Source of the DNA: an uncultured Ruthenibacterium sp.
GTDB taxonomy: Bacteria > Bacillota > Clostridia > Oscillospirales > Ruminococcaceae
Direction: 5' to 3'
NCBI GenBank assembly: GCA_910587145.1
Contig: CAJUMH010000012.1
Location: 1-64,000, forward strand
Length of the DNA: 64,000 bases
The position numbers were made by a program, and so were the translations under genes. The first letter of the stretch is position 1; every line of letters begins with the position of its first letter. The notes beneath the pieces are model-generated. The model was not told where the DNA came from and did not search any database. It saw only the letters and a program-made list of their open reading frames with translations. This document shows positions 1 through 9,086 of the stretch, piece after piece.

Positions 1-17
1 CGACACAAAGTAACTTC

Positions 18-3000
18 TTACATCCTTCCTTGAAAAAGCGGAGACACCCAGGCAGGTGCCTCCGCTTTGGTATGTGTCCGCAAAGTCCGTCCATCATCTG
101 ACGGTCGCCAGGGACAATCCAAATGATGGAGTGCCACCAGCTTAGTCTGGACATTCGTGCCTGCGCCCATTTTCTGCGTAGAACCAAGGAGCACCCTGAT
201 CTGCCCTGAACGAACCTTGCCAAACAGTTCCTTCTTCTTGGCTTCAGTTTCTGCCGTGTGGATATAGGCGATCTCTTCAGCGGGGATTCCTTTCTCAATG
301 AGTTTCTTTCGGAGATCGTCATATACATTGAACTTGCCGTCGTTGTGCGGCGTGGACAGATCGCAGAAGACCATCTGTGTGGATCTGCTCTCCGCTGTGC
401 GCTGCCAAATATCAAAGACATTATCGGCACAGGCTGAGACTTTGCTGGTTTCACTGTCCGGAAGCATATCATTCATCAATCGTTGGTCGAGCGCGAGCTT
501 CCTGCCGTCATTGGTAATCAGAAGCATATTATCGGTGGAGGAATCCACCATCTTGTTTCTGACACGCTCCGCACGGTCGGAAAGCCCTTCCACCATCTTT
601 TTCTGAGCCTCAGATGGTTTCAGAACGATATTGTGATAATGCGCCTCCGGCACAGGCAGATTCAGCATATCCGCTGTCTGAATGTCCGCCGTTTCCTTGA
701 ACATAGACATGAGTTCCGGGAGGTTGTAGAACTTGGCAAACCTCGTTTTTGCACGGTAGCCGGTGCCCTCCGGGGAGAGCTCAATAGCAGTGACTGTCTC
801 GCCAAAGGTTGACGCCCATGCGTCGAAGTGGATCAAATCATTCCTTTTGAGGGTGCTGTACTGGAGATATTTCTGCATGGTGTACATCTCAACCATGCTG
901 TTGGAGATCGGTGTGCCGGTCGCAAACACAACACCGCGGCCTCCGGTCAGCTCGTCCAGATACCGACACTTCATATAGAGATCACTCGACTTCATAGCTT
1001 CTGTCTGGCTGATTCCGCCCACGTTCCGCATTTTCGTGAACGCGGCGAGGTTCTTGTAATAATGTGCCTCGTCAATGAAGATACGGTCAACGCCCAACTC
1101 TTCGAAGGTCACAACATCGTCCTTCCTGGACTGGTCGTTCAGCTTATCGAGCCTCTGCTTGACCGTCTTCTTTGTGCGCTCCAGCTGCTTGATAGAGAAG
1201 TTGTCGCCTCGATTTCTTTTGAGCTCGGCTATGCCTTCCAGCACCTCATCGAGCTGTTGCTCCAGAATAGCCCTCTGTCGCTCAATAGACATGGGGATTT
1301 TCTCGAACTGGCTGTGCCCGATAATCACCGCGTCATAGTCGCCGGTTGCGATTCTGCCGCAAAACTTCTTCCTGTTCTTGGTCTCGAAGTCTTTCTTCGT
1401 TGCCACGAGGATGTTCGCAGAGGGATAGAGTTGGAGATATTCGCTCGCCCACTGTTCCGTCAAGTGATTCGGAACAACAAACAGGCTCTTTTGACAGAGC
1501 CCCAGCCGTTTACTCTCCTGCGCTGCAGCAACCATTTCAAACGTCTTCCCAGCCCCCACAACGTGCGCCAGCAGTGTATTGCCGCCGTAAAGGATATGGG
1601 CAATGGCATTGACTTGGTGCGGTCTGAGCGTGATCTCGGGGTTGATACCCACAAAGCTCATGTGACTGCCGTCGTACTCACGCGGGCGTGTGCTGTTGAA
1701 CTTTTCATTGTAGAGCCGTGTCAGCTTTTCGCGCCGTTCAGGGTCTTTCCAAATCCAGTCCGCAAATGCCTGTTTGATAAGCTCCTGTTTGCCCTGCGCG
1801 ATTGCTGTTTCCTTCTTATTGAGCACAGCCGTTTTCTTGCCGTTCTCATCCTCGATATAATCGAAGATCCGCACGTCCTTCAGGTTCAGCGTCTCTTCCA
1901 TGATCTTATAGCCGTTGATCCGGCTCGTACCATAGGTGTTGTACGCTTTGACATTCGTGCGGTCGTAGGATTTACCCTCCACGTTCCATTCGCCCGTATA
2001 TTGAGAGAAGTGAACATGGATGTTCCACTGGCAGTACCTCGGTGTGTCGAACAGCTCAAACATGAACTGCTCTGCGATCTCCGGAGGAAGCCAGGTCGCA
2101 CCGAGTCTGACAGAGATCTCGCTTGCCGTCAGGTCAACGGGCTGTACAGCCTCCAGTGCTCGCACATTCTCGGAATAATCTTCCGGATAGAGCTCTGCGC
2201 TGCGCCGTGCCCATTCGAGCTTCTCGCGGACATTGCCGGAAAGGTATTCGTCTGCGGGGAGATACTTCGGCCTGCCGTCATCGTCGCTCGTGTGCATGGG
2301 ATTCAGGAAGATAACGCCCTTCAAGTCCTCAAACAGTTCCTGCTCGCTCTTGCCGGTCAGCTCCATCATATAGGGCATGTCGATCTTGGCTTTTTCGGCA
2401 AGTGAAAGTGCATACGCTTCCGACGCAGTATCCACAGAGAGGATCGTAACCTTCTGCTTGATTGTCCGTTTGGAGAACATATCTGCCTTTCGGATGAAGT
2501 TGCCCTCATCGTCCAGTACCTCCAAAGAGGAAAGCAGGCAGTAAGAGCTATCGGAGCTGAAGGCGGAATTGTTTGCCCTTGCGTTGATCAGCCCATACTT
2601 TTTGCTGAAATCATCATAGAGTTCATTCAGTCTGGCCTGCTCCACCTGAATCTCAGCATCGGAGTAGTCCTCCGTCTGATACTCAATAAGTGTCCTTACA
2701 CAGTCGCGGATGGCGATCATGCCCTTGATGCGGTCTTCCGCCGTCATGGAAACCTCAACAGGGTTCATTCGGCTGTTCTCTCGAAAGTAGAGCTTGCCGT
2801 CTACCACCGTATAGCTAAAGTTTCGCACGGACGGGTCTGCGGGAATAGAGAGGTCTTCGTCCTCAGCTTCGAGATCATCCAGCTCGAACTCGGTGATCTC
2901 AGCGTGGATGTTTTGAATAGCGTCCTGCAGCAGATCTCCCAGCTCCGCGCCCTCATAAGGAATGCAAGCCGACTCCGGACCGTGTGCGCCGCTGATCATC

Positions 3001-6000
3001 TGCATATCGCCAAGCACCATTTCCGGGTTGCTTACAAAGTATGAGTTCATGCGGATACCGTTTTCATCTGTTTCGAGGTGAACCCACTCCGGCTCAATGT
3101 CGATCAAACGGTCTCGCTTCTGCAGGAAGATGATATCCGATGTGACTTCCGTACCTGCTGCATCCTTAAAGGTATTGTTCGGTAAGCGGATCGCCCCAAG
3201 CAGGTCAGCTCTCTGGGCGATATACTTACGGACTGCCGGGTTTTCCTTGTCCATCGTTCCCTTTGATGTGATGAACGCCACCACACCGCCAGGGCGAACC
3301 TTATCCAGGGTGCGGGCAAAGAAGTAATCGTGGATCAGGAAGTTGTGCTTATCATAGCGTTTGTCAGGCACCTTGAACTGGCCAAAGGGAACATTGCCTA
3401 CCGCCGCATCGAAGAAGCTATCCGGAAGGTTGGTGTCTTCAAAGCCTTGCACCGCAATGCTGGAGTTCTGGTAAAGCTGTTGAGCGATCCTGCCGGAAAT
3501 GCTGTCCAACTCAACTCCATAGAATTTCGCGCTCGCCATAGACTCCGGCACGAGTCCCATGAAGTTGCCGATGCCGCAGGAAGGTTCCAACACATTGCCG
3601 GTCCTGAAGTGCATATTCTCAAGTGCGCTGTAGACCGCCTTGATAACGACCGGAGGCGTATAAAATGCCGTCAACGTGGACTCTCGGGCAGAAGCGTACT
3701 CTTCTTCTGTCAGAAGCTCCTTCAGCTCCTGATAATGAGGATTGTCCTCTTTGAAATAATCTGACAGACCGCCCCAGCCGACGTAATCCGCAAGGATACG
3801 CTGCTCATTGGTGTCTGCCAGTCGGTGCTCATCCTCCAGTTTTTTCAGAAGCTGGATTGCCATCCGGTTGTGGTGGAACCGTTCCAGCGGTGTACCAACG
3901 CCGATATCGTCCCGTTCGATTTTGAAATTGGTCCTGTATTCGGTATTGATTTCGGGAAGCAGTACATGGGGTGTCACCTTGCCGCTGCGCTGTTTCTGCG
4001 GAGGCGGTGCAATCGGCTTGTCACGCTCGCTCAGCTTTTCTTTTAGCTGGTTAACGAGCCCTTCAATTTCAGGATTTCTCCATGAGTCATCATCCGTTTT
4101 GGCATAGTCCTCAATCAGAGTGTCTTTGCCATCTCTGCACTGAATGAAGTCCAGACTGCCGGGCTGTTCCTTGGTGTTGACTACGCCGAAGGCTTTCATG
4201 GTATCTGCCGACAGAGCGAAGTATGCTTCCAGAGCTTCGTCTCGATCAGAATATTCCGTCACCGATAATGGCGCTGCGAAGAGGTCTTCGACAACATAAT
4301 AGTGGTCGATGAAGGGACCGCTTTTTACCGCTTCTTCTGGCTCTTCCACAGCAACCGCGGTTTCGTCAGTCGCTTCAATCTGAAGTTCCTCTACTGCGTG
4401 AAGCAAGTGATCGTTTAACGGGTTTTCTTTTAGCCGGTCTTCAAACTCCGCCCTCGTCATGGTCTTGTTGATTAGCGGGAACTGCGTATCATACAGGACC
4501 ACTTCATGCTCGTCGAAGGAAAGCACTTCATACTCATGCGTTCCAAGATAGACGGTATCGCCAAGGGAGAAACGATACTCTTTTTCCGGCTCCGGTGGAG
4601 AGTTCAGCTCGTCATAAGAAGGTTCCAGCGGTCTCGCCAGATCGCTGTTCAACGCCGTCAGCATTGCTTCGCAGCGTTCTGTCAGATGCGTATTGTCAGC
4701 AATGATGGTATTCATCGCTTCGCGCATCATCGGAAGGATGAAATCGCCGTCAGAGGTGCGCGCGTACATCTTTTTGTCACCGATGTCAAATGCTCCCAAG
4801 CAGCCTGAGAGATAGTAAAGGTTCAGCCTCTTGTCTTCCTCACCGAGTTGCGTCACATAGTCGTTGTAGTCATAAACGATGGAGCGAAACTCGTCCGAAA
4901 TAGCTGACCGCCCTCTACGGGCTTCCTCTTCGGCGCGATACTTGGGATAGTGGTCTTTCTCAGCTTGACTGAGATATTGGTCTGTGGCAATCAATTCTCC
5001 AATGCGCTTCTCGATCTTTTTCCAGCTCAAAAGGACTTCTGCATCAGGGTGCATGATACTGCCTCTGCTGATTTTGATGCCCTTTCCGTCATGGTTTTCA
5101 TCAAGCTGTTTGCCGGGAACGGCTGGATACGCACCGCCGATGCCGTACTCATTCTTCAGAAAAGCGATATTTGCTTCATGGGTATCTCGCTTCAGGTACT
5201 GCTCATAGATACGGTACTTTCCATCATGGATACCGCTGCCACGAGTCAGAACCGCATCAATATCTTCCTGAGAAATAACAAAAGCGGAGGTCGTTTCAGC
5301 CTCCGCTTCTGCAATCAGTTCCTGTTGTTCTTCCTCTGAGGGAAGACTTACGCGTAGATCAGGTCTCTCAGGACCACTTCCTCCGCCGAGTTCCGGATCG
5401 AGTTCATCAGCTGAACCCACTTCATCTGGTCTTCGGCCTTCATCTGCTCGGTCACGCCGTTGAGCGTCTTCATCTGCTCGGTCAGCTTGTCCATCATCCG
5501 GTTGGCCTGGGTGTCCACTTCCTCCAAGTGGCTGTTCAGTGTTCCTTCCAACAGCATCCCGGTGTAGATTCCGTCCCGATGCTCTCGGAGGAAGGTCCGA
5601 CGCAGCATTCCATACTTCCCAATCTTCGGGCTCTCCGGAACGGTCAGGTCGGGGATCAGGTAATCTCCCTGCATCGTATAGGTCAGTTCCATCTTCATAG
5701 CTCCTTTCGGTTTTATTGTTTCTGCTTTCATGATACTCAGAGGATCGGTCTCTCGCAAATGTGCGATTACTCTGTTTTTCCTCTTTTTCCAGTCCTTTTA
5801 CGGTTTCTGCAATTTCTCGGATCACCATCTCGGAAATATCGCTCGTTGCCGCACCAAGAACAGAGATCACGGGTACCGTATTGAAATCGTAAATGTGGGA
5901 GAAATCATCCCGTGTGAAGTAGAGGCTCGGCTGATAGCCTGCTCTCACCAGCGCCATATACGCGACGCTGCTTCGCAGAGTGTATTTCAGCCAGACTTCC

Positions 6001-6527
6001 AGATTGAGATCGTCCAGTTCCTCCAAAAAGCTGTCACCTTTGACAGACTGGAGATTGGAAAGGTAATCTGAAAAGTTATCCTCAACAGCATTCTTTGCAA
6101 TCTCCATAAGGAAATGCGGAAAGTCTGCTGTAAGCTCCACCTCTCCGAAGCTATCCTGGAGGCTTTCTTTTACGGCTTCTTCATACTGCGGACGCATTTG
6201 CCAAAGTGTGACCACTCGACCGGCACGGCTGTTCGTGTCCGAGTAGTCAAAGACATGGCGCAGCTTGTATGGGGTATCTCTATCGACAAGGAGCGCAATG
6301 CCTCTTGTCCCCTTGTTCACCCAACGACCGAGCCGGTTCCAAGTCTCGATTTCCGCGCAGGCCGTCGCATCCGGCTTCTGGGCATGGATCAGCAGTTGCT
6401 CCTTAAAGCTGTACTTATAGTTGTTGGCGGCGGTAACGAGAAAGTCCGTGTATCGCTCTGCCTTGGAGGTGATATCCCTTGCGGTCTGGGATGCCAGCTC
6501 CGAAATGATTTGGTATTTGCTCGGCAT
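18..6527 (-). CDS. Giant ICE DNA methylase/SNF2-type helicase, C-terminally truncated
   Basis: This is the very large accessory protein carried by Tn1549/CTn-type conjugative elements. The start is an ATG preceded by AGGAGGT. The N-terminal ~100 residues resemble the ssDNA-binding part of ArdC-like proteins. Residues ~256-393 are a low-complexity Asp/Arg/Gly linker. An N6-adenine methylase module lies around residues 930-1190, with EPSCGIGNF as SAM motif I and NVPFG at the NPPY position. An SNF2/DEAD-type helicase follows, with HVVGAGKT (Walker A, ~1655), DEAH (~1820) and a motif III-like FATGTPISNS. The protein stops soon after HHLDCPWRPSD, where family members continue with the Gln/Arg-Gly-Arg motif VI and several hundred more residues. 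Here only DGRTLR plus a short unrelated tail follows, and a terminator hairpin lies inside the last codons. The protein is probably inactive as a helicase unless repaired beyond the window. It may act in ICE establishment or antirestriction; that role is inferred. Confidence 0.85.
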   Translation of the reverse strand: MPSKYQIISELASQTARDITSKAERYTDFLVTAANNYKYSFKEQLLIHAQKPDATACAEIETWNRLGRWVNKGTRGIALLVDRDTPYKLRHVFDYSDTNSRAGRVVTLWQMRPQYEEAVKESLQDSFGEVELTADFPHFLMEIAKNAVEDNFSDYLSNLQSVKGDSFLEELDDLNLEVWLKYTLRSSVAYMALVRAGYQPSLYFTRDDFSHIYDFNTVPVISVLGAATSDISEMVIREIAETVKGLEKEEKQSNRTFARDRSSEYHESRNNKTERSYEDGTDLYDAGRLPDPRPDRSGEPEDWEVWNAASDLPPRASGRNLHRDAVGRNTEQPLGGSGHPGQPDDGQADRADEDAQRRDRADEGRRPDEVGSADELDPELGGGSGPERPDLRVSLPSEEEQQELIAEAEAETTSAFVISQEDIDAVLTRGSGIHDGKYRIYEQYLKRDTHEANIAFLKNEYGIGGAYPAVPGKQLDENHDGKGIKISRGSIMHPDAEVLLSWKKIEKRIGELIATDQYLSQAEKDHYPKYRAEEEARRGRSAISDEFRSIVYDYNDYVTQLGEEDKRLNLYYLSGCLGAFDIGDKKMYARTSDGDFILPMMREAMNTIIADNTHLTERCEAMLTALNSDLARPLEPSYDELNSPPEPEKEYRFSLGDTVYLGTHEYEVLSFDEHEVVLYDTQFPLINKTMTRAEFEDRLKENPLNDHLLHAVEELQIEATDETAVAVEEPEEAVKSGPFIDHYYVVEDLFAAPLSVTEYSDRDEALEAYFALSADTMKAFGVVNTKEQPGSLDFIQCRDGKDTLIEDYAKTDDDSWRNPEIEGLVNQLKEKLSERDKPIAPPPQKQRSGKVTPHVLLPEINTEYRTNFKIERDDIGVGTPLERFHHNRMAIQLLKKLEDEHRLADTNEQRILADYVGWGGLSDYFKEDNPHYQELKELLTEEEYASARESTLTAFYTPPVVIKAVYSALENMHFRTGNVLEPSCGIGNFMGLVPESMASAKFYGVELDSISGRIAQQLYQNSSIAVQGFEDTNLPDSFFDAAVGNVPFGQFKVPDKRYDKHNFLIHDYFFARTLDKVRPGGVVAFITSKGTMDKENPAVRKYIAQRADLLGAIRLPNNTFKDAAGTEVTSDIIFLQKRDRLIDIEPEWVHLETDENGIRMNSYFVSNPEMVLGDMQMISGAHGPESACIPYEGAELGDLLQDAIQNIHAEITEFELDDLEAEDEDLSIPADPSVRNFSYTVVDGKLYFRENSRMNPVEVSMTAEDRIKGMIAIRDCVRTLIEYQTEDYSDAEIQVEQARLNELYDDFSKKYGLINARANNSAFSSDSSYCLLSSLEVLDDEGNFIRKADMFSKRTIKQKVTILSVDTASEAYALSLAEKAKIDMPYMMELTGKSEQELFEDLKGVIFLNPMHTSDDDGRPKYLPADEYLSGNVREKLEWARRSAELYPEDYSENVRALEAVQPVDLTASEISVRLGATWLPPEIAEQFMFELFDTPRYCQWNIHVHFSQYTGEWNVEGKSYDRTNVKAYNTYGTSRINGYKIMEETLNLKDVRIFDYIEDENGKKTAVLNKKETAIAQGKQELIKQAFADWIWKDPERREKLTRLYNEKFNSTRPREYDGSHMSFVGINPEITLRPHQVNAIAHILYGGNTLLAHVVGAGKTFEMVAAAQESKRLGLCQKSLFVVPNHLTEQWASEYLQLYPSANILVATKKDFETKNRKKFCGRIATGDYDAVIIGHSQFEKIPMSIERQRAILEQQLDEVLEGIAELKRNRGDNFSIKQLERTKKTVKQRLDKLNDQSRKDDVVTFEELGVDRIFIDEAHYYKNLAAFTKMRNVGGISQTEAMKSSDLYMKCRYLDELTGGRGVVFATGTPISNSMVEMYTMQKYLQYSTLKRNDLIHFDAWASTFGETVTAIELSPEGTGYRAKTRFAKFYNLPELMSMFKETADIQTADMLNLPVPEAHYHNIVLKPSEAQKKMVEGLSDRAERVRNKMVDSSTDNMLLITNDGRKLALDQRLMNDMLPDSETSKVSACADNVFDIWQRTAESRSTQMVFCDLSTPHNDGKFNVYDDLRKKLIEKGIPAEEIAYIHTAETEAKKKELFGKVRSGQIRVLLGSTQKMGAGTNVQTKLVALHHLDCPWRPSDDGRTLRTHTKAEAPAWVSPLFQGRM
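31..68 (-). terminator. Hairpin with U-tract inside the helicase 3' end
   Basis: Read on the minus strand, AAAGCGGAG plus GGTG pairs with CACC plus CTCCGCTTT around a 6-nt loop, and the 3' arm runs directly into a run of five T. It has the form of an intrinsic terminator. It lies within the last codons of the truncated helicase reading frame, which suggests the frame has run into sequence that is not its native 3' end. Confidence 0.6.
5348..5692 (-). CDS. tnpV: TnpV family transposon-encoded protein, nested inside the helicase gene
   Basis: This 114-aa product matches the TnpV family of clostridial mobilisable elements: it begins MELTYTMQGDYLIPDLT, has the LGKYG-like GKYGMLRRTFL block and the QMKWVQLMNSIRNSAEE block, and ends in DLIYA. 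It is read on the same strand as the giant helicase but in a different frame and lies wholly inside it, over the helicase's low-complexity linker (residues ~278-393). The chosen ATG has AAAGGAG eight bases upstream; an alternative ATG is two codons earlier. TnpV's biochemical role is not established. Two readings are possible: a tnpV gene inserted in frame for the host ORF, or a stable dual-coding region of this ICE family. The tnpV frame is protein-like and the helicase frame here is compositionally biased, so tnpV is probably the constrained frame. Confidence 0.75.
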   Translation of the reverse strand: MELTYTMQGDYLIPDLTVPESPKIGKYGMLRRTFLREHRDGIYTGMLLEGTLNSHLEEVDTQANRMMDKLTEQMKTLNGVTEQMKAEDQMKWVQLMNSIRNSAEEVVLRDLIYA

Positions 6528-6539
6528 GGGATTACCTCC

Positions 6540-6869
6540 TTACTTTACTTTGATTGTGACCTCTATGGTCTGTTCCTTTTCACCGAGAACCGAAGCGAAC
6601 AGCAAGCCGGTTCTGGCGTTGGACACCTTTGTAACAAGCTCGTTGAGCCTGCAAACTGTGTGGTTGATTTCTTTCTGATTGTCTGCGTAGTAATATCCCG
6701 TCTCATCGCTGCAAATAGGAAAGCCATCCTGTCTAAGAGCACTGATCTTGCGGCGAATATTTCTTCCGTCAAGCATGAACAGCTTTTCAAGCTCCTTGCT
6801 GTGGATGGCTTTTTCTTTGCCGATATGATTCTGGCGGAGATATTCGCAGATGGCTTTCTTTCTATCCAT
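6540..6869 (-). CDS. ICE protein with a probable winged-helix DNA-binding fold
   Basis: This 109-aa protein begins MDRKKAICEYLRQN and contains HSKELEKLFMLDGRNIRRKISALRQDG, which has the spacing of a winged helix-turn-helix, with a recognition helix in NIRRKISALRQ followed by a wing (FPICSDETGYYYA). The ATG has AGGAGA five bases upstream and lies 9 bases after the stop of the preceding gene, so the two are co-transcribed. The helicase start lies about a dozen bases downstream of its stop. Similar small DNA-binding proteins occur in Tn1549-like elements, but their targets are not known to me. A role in element gene control or replication is an inference. Confidence 0.7.
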   Translation of the reverse strand: MDRKKAICEYLRQNHIGKEKAIHSKELEKLFMLDGRNIRRKISALRQDGFPICSDETGYYYADNQKEINHTVCRLNELVTKVSNARTGLLFASVLGEKEQTIEVTIKVK

Positions 6870-6878
6870 CGCTTTCTC

Positions 6879-7424
6879 CTATCTCACAGGTTCTTGTTCA
6901 TTTCTCTGATGTGTTGGGAAATCCCAGCCATACACCTTGCCGATCTCATCACCGAGGCGTCTCGTGATCCTCGTAACATCGGCTCTTGTGGCGGTGCCCT
7001 CGTATAGCTTCTCTTTTAGCCGGTCCTTTTGATATTCGGAAACTCCGTCCTTGTAAACCCGGTAGAGATAGTGGTTGGTGCCATCATGGTGAATGTCATC
7101 ACAACGGAAGTCGCCCTTCTTGTCCACGTACCAGGTGGTGTAATCGTATCCTCCGGATAGGCAGTCGCGAATATTGCCGCTTGGGATCTCCTTATATCCC
7201 ATGCGCCGTCCGTCCCAAAGGCCAAGGTCAGCAATCACAAGGATCGGTTGGGATAACTGGATATTCAGGTTCACACGCTCGTCGGAGAGATAGTCGGCGT
7301 TTGTTTCGCACATGATACGATAGAGCTCATCTTCGGAACAGTCGGGATACTGCTCCTGCAAGTCTTCGCGCCAGTCATCCAAGTCGAGATTTTCGTTGCT
7401 CCATATGATGTGTCTGTCTTCCAC
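6879..7424 (-). CDS. ICE conserved hypothetical protein
   Basis: An acidic, soluble protein of about 181 aa with no signal peptide or membrane segment. It has aromatic-rich stretches such as GGYDYTTWYVDKKGDFRCDD and ends RNEQEPVR. I chose a GTG start (VEDRHIIW) because GGAGG lies eight bases upstream; a longer GTG start at 7448 would add eight residues and increase the overlap with the zinc-ribbon gene. It belongs to the run of element-specific genes between the adhesin and the helicase that recur in Tn1549-like ICEs. I do not recognise a domain and assign no function. Confidence 0.65.
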   Translation of the reverse strand: MEDRHIIWSNENLDLDDWREDLQEQYPDCSEDELYRIMCETNADYLSDERVNLNIQLSQPILVIADLGLWDGRRMGYKEIPSGNIRDCLSGGYDYTTWYVDKKGDFRCDDIHHDGTNHYLYRVYKDGVSEYQKDRLKEKLYEGTATRADVTRITRRLGDEIGKVYGWDFPTHQRNEQEPVR

Positions 7425-7512
7425 TTCCTTCACCTCCGTCCTTTTCACAAATAGGGCAGATCATTCTGCCCTCCGGTATTTCTGCTCCGCAGCAGACACA
7501 GTATTCGCTCAT
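7375..7512 (-). CDS. Small zinc-ribbon protein (45 aa)
   Basis: The product begins MSEYCVCCGAEIPEGRMICP and has two CxxC knuckles (CVCC and CPIC) spaced like a zinc ribbon. It then runs into a Gly/Arg-rich tail that overlaps the next gene. Its ATG shares bases with the TGA of the upstream gene (ATGA), and GAGGTGA precedes it, so it is translationally coupled. Small double-knuckle proteins at this position are common in clostridial ICEs. The tail after the second knuckle may be non-functional because it overlaps the downstream frame. Confidence 0.6.
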   Translation of the reverse strand: MSEYCVCCGAEIPEGRMICPICEKDGGEGSGRQTHHMEQRKSRLG

Positions 7513-8447
7513 CTGGCGTCACCTCTGTCCTTCGTGGGCAGGGGCTTGCCGTCCTTGTCATAGTTCTTCGGATCAGCGCCGGGAACATGAAAGCCGAACA
7601 TGGACCCGGTTCTCATAGCTTCCTCTTGGGCTCTGGTAACGCCCAGCTTTCCGTTGTACTCATCGACAATTTCCCGCGCCTGTTCCTGGCTGGAGGCGGG
7701 AATATGGGGATTGTAGTAGCCTTTTTCATTTCGCTTGACTACGATGATTTCACCGGAACCGGGAAGAATGCTGTAGCATTGCTCCGGAAGCTCTGTGCGA
7801 ACAGGCTCATAGGTGTGTCCGTTTTGCTCCATCCGCTCGGCAAACTCGCAAATGTGGTAAAGATTGTCTCCAATCTCAACGTGGTAGTCGTCGATATATC
7901 TGCAAGTTCGCACCTGGTCTTCGTTCCATGCAAGGTGGATCTTGATTTTTCCTCCATCGGGGATGCGAAACAGTTCCTTATAGTGGCTGTTAATGAACCG
8001 GATACCCTTTGCCGCGTCCTTCATGTGCCCATTGAGCCAGTCCTTGACGTAGCAATAGCAATAGAGATTGTATTCGCCCTTATTCGGGTTCAGGCGCAGC
8101 AGATAGGCGTACTTATCCGTATCGACACGGACACCGTAATAATCCTGCTCGGTGGGCATTTTGCTCTGCGGATTCGTATAGCAGTAATAAGCGAGGTCTT
8201 TCCGGTTGTGAAGGATATCTCCTTCCTCACGCAGAGAATTGATAACCTCGTCAAACTCCTGCTTGAACTCATCGGTTTTGAGGTCTTTTCGGTAGTCGTT
8301 CCATGAGCTGAAGAATCCGTTTCCGTCAGTATCCATATCAGCGCGGAGATAACCGATCAAGCCGGTTTGCGAAGAAATCTGAGAGCTCTGACGGAAAGTG
8401 TATTTGTCTTCGGCCTCTATCATAGCTCGCTTTTCATAGTCGATCAT
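7509..8447 (-). CDS. ICE conserved hypothetical protein (312 aa)
   Basis: A soluble protein beginning MIDYEKRAMIEAEDKYTFRQ, with no signal peptide or membrane helix. It contains a conserved-looking block GLIGYLRADMDTDGNGFFSSW near the N-terminus and a Tyr-rich centre (YLLRLNPNKGEYNLYCYCYV). The start is ATG with GAGGTGA upstream and overlaps the preceding stop by four bases. The C-terminus reads DRGDAR because the last codons double as the Shine-Dalgarno for the next gene. It recurs as ICE cargo next to the giant helicase. I do not recognise its activity. Confidence 0.7.
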   Translation of the reverse strand: MIDYEKRAMIEAEDKYTFRQSSQISSQTGLIGYLRADMDTDGNGFFSSWNDYRKDLKTDEFKQEFDEVINSLREEGDILHNRKDLAYYCYTNPQSKMPTEQDYYGVRVDTDKYAYLLRLNPNKGEYNLYCYCYVKDWLNGHMKDAAKGIRFINSHYKELFRIPDGGKIKIHLAWNEDQVRTCRYIDDYHVEIGDNLYHICEFAERMEQNGHTYEPVRTELPEQCYSILPGSGEIIVVKRNEKGYYNPHIPASSQEQAREIVDEYNGKLGVTRAQEEAMRTGSMFGFHVPGADPKNYDKDGKPLPTKDRGDAR

Positions 8448-9064
8448 CTTGCTTCACCTCTTTCATTGGGATGGCTTTTCTCGTTTTGCCTTATTTCAAG
8501 GGCGTTTTGAAGTCCGATCTTGGCCCACTCAGGCAAGGAACGCTTATCCATGACGCCAAGGACATCGCCGCGAAAAAACGACGTCTGCTTTCCGCTATAG
8601 AGGGAGATGCAGTAGCAGGTTCGTCCTCTTGCGTTTTTCTGTGCGCCGAAACCTCCTGTGCAAAGCATCAGTTGGTGAGATGCGTGTCTGAACTCCGGGC
8701 GAAGCACGTTCCCGCGTATCACGATGACTTTATCTTCGATAGCGTCATCATGAGAAATTGGCTTACAGTCCTTTGCCGTAATCTCGTCGTTCATACCAAT
8801 CTCGGACGCTACCTTTTCCGTTTCTTTCATGATCTCGTCTGCGGCCTGCGTCACGCGTTCTCCGTAGAGCTTAACGATCTCTGCAAAATCATCGCTGACT
8901 TGTGCCTCAAGATACTGTTCATAGAACAGCACACGCTCGGCATAGCAGCAGACATATCTCTCTCCGCTGGCTGCTTTCGGGTTCTCGCCCAGGATGATCT
9001 CTTTGTGCCCGATATACATCGAGTTAATGACGGTGTAATCACCGACCATTCTTTTTTCATCCAT
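8444..9064 (-). CDS. ICE conserved hypothetical protein (206 aa)
   Basis: The start is ATG with AAGGAGG seven bases upstream. The protein begins MDEKRMVGDYTVINSMYIG and has an internal block GGFGAQKNARGRTCYCISLYSG that looks structurally conserved. It has no membrane segment. It ends ERGEAR and overlaps the following gene by four bases (ATGA), so translation is coupled. It is the first of the coupled gene series leading to the helicase. No domain is recognised and no function is assigned. Confidence 0.7.
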   Translation of the reverse strand: MDEKRMVGDYTVINSMYIGHKEIILGENPKAASGERYVCCYAERVLFYEQYLEAQVSDDFAEIVKLYGERVTQAADEIMKETEKVASEIGMNDEITAKDCKPISHDDAIEDKVIVIRGNVLRPEFRHASHQLMLCTGGFGAQKNARGRTCYCISLYSGKQTSFFRGDVLGVMDKRSLPEWAKIGLQNALEIRQNEKSHPNERGEAR

Positions 9065-9086
9065 AATCTTTCCTCCTTATGGAATC

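Noticed and set aside
828..2405. A 525-codon plus-strand open frame over the helicase gene
   Set aside because: It is antisense to conserved helicase motifs, lacks a recognisable domain and has no ribosome binding site.
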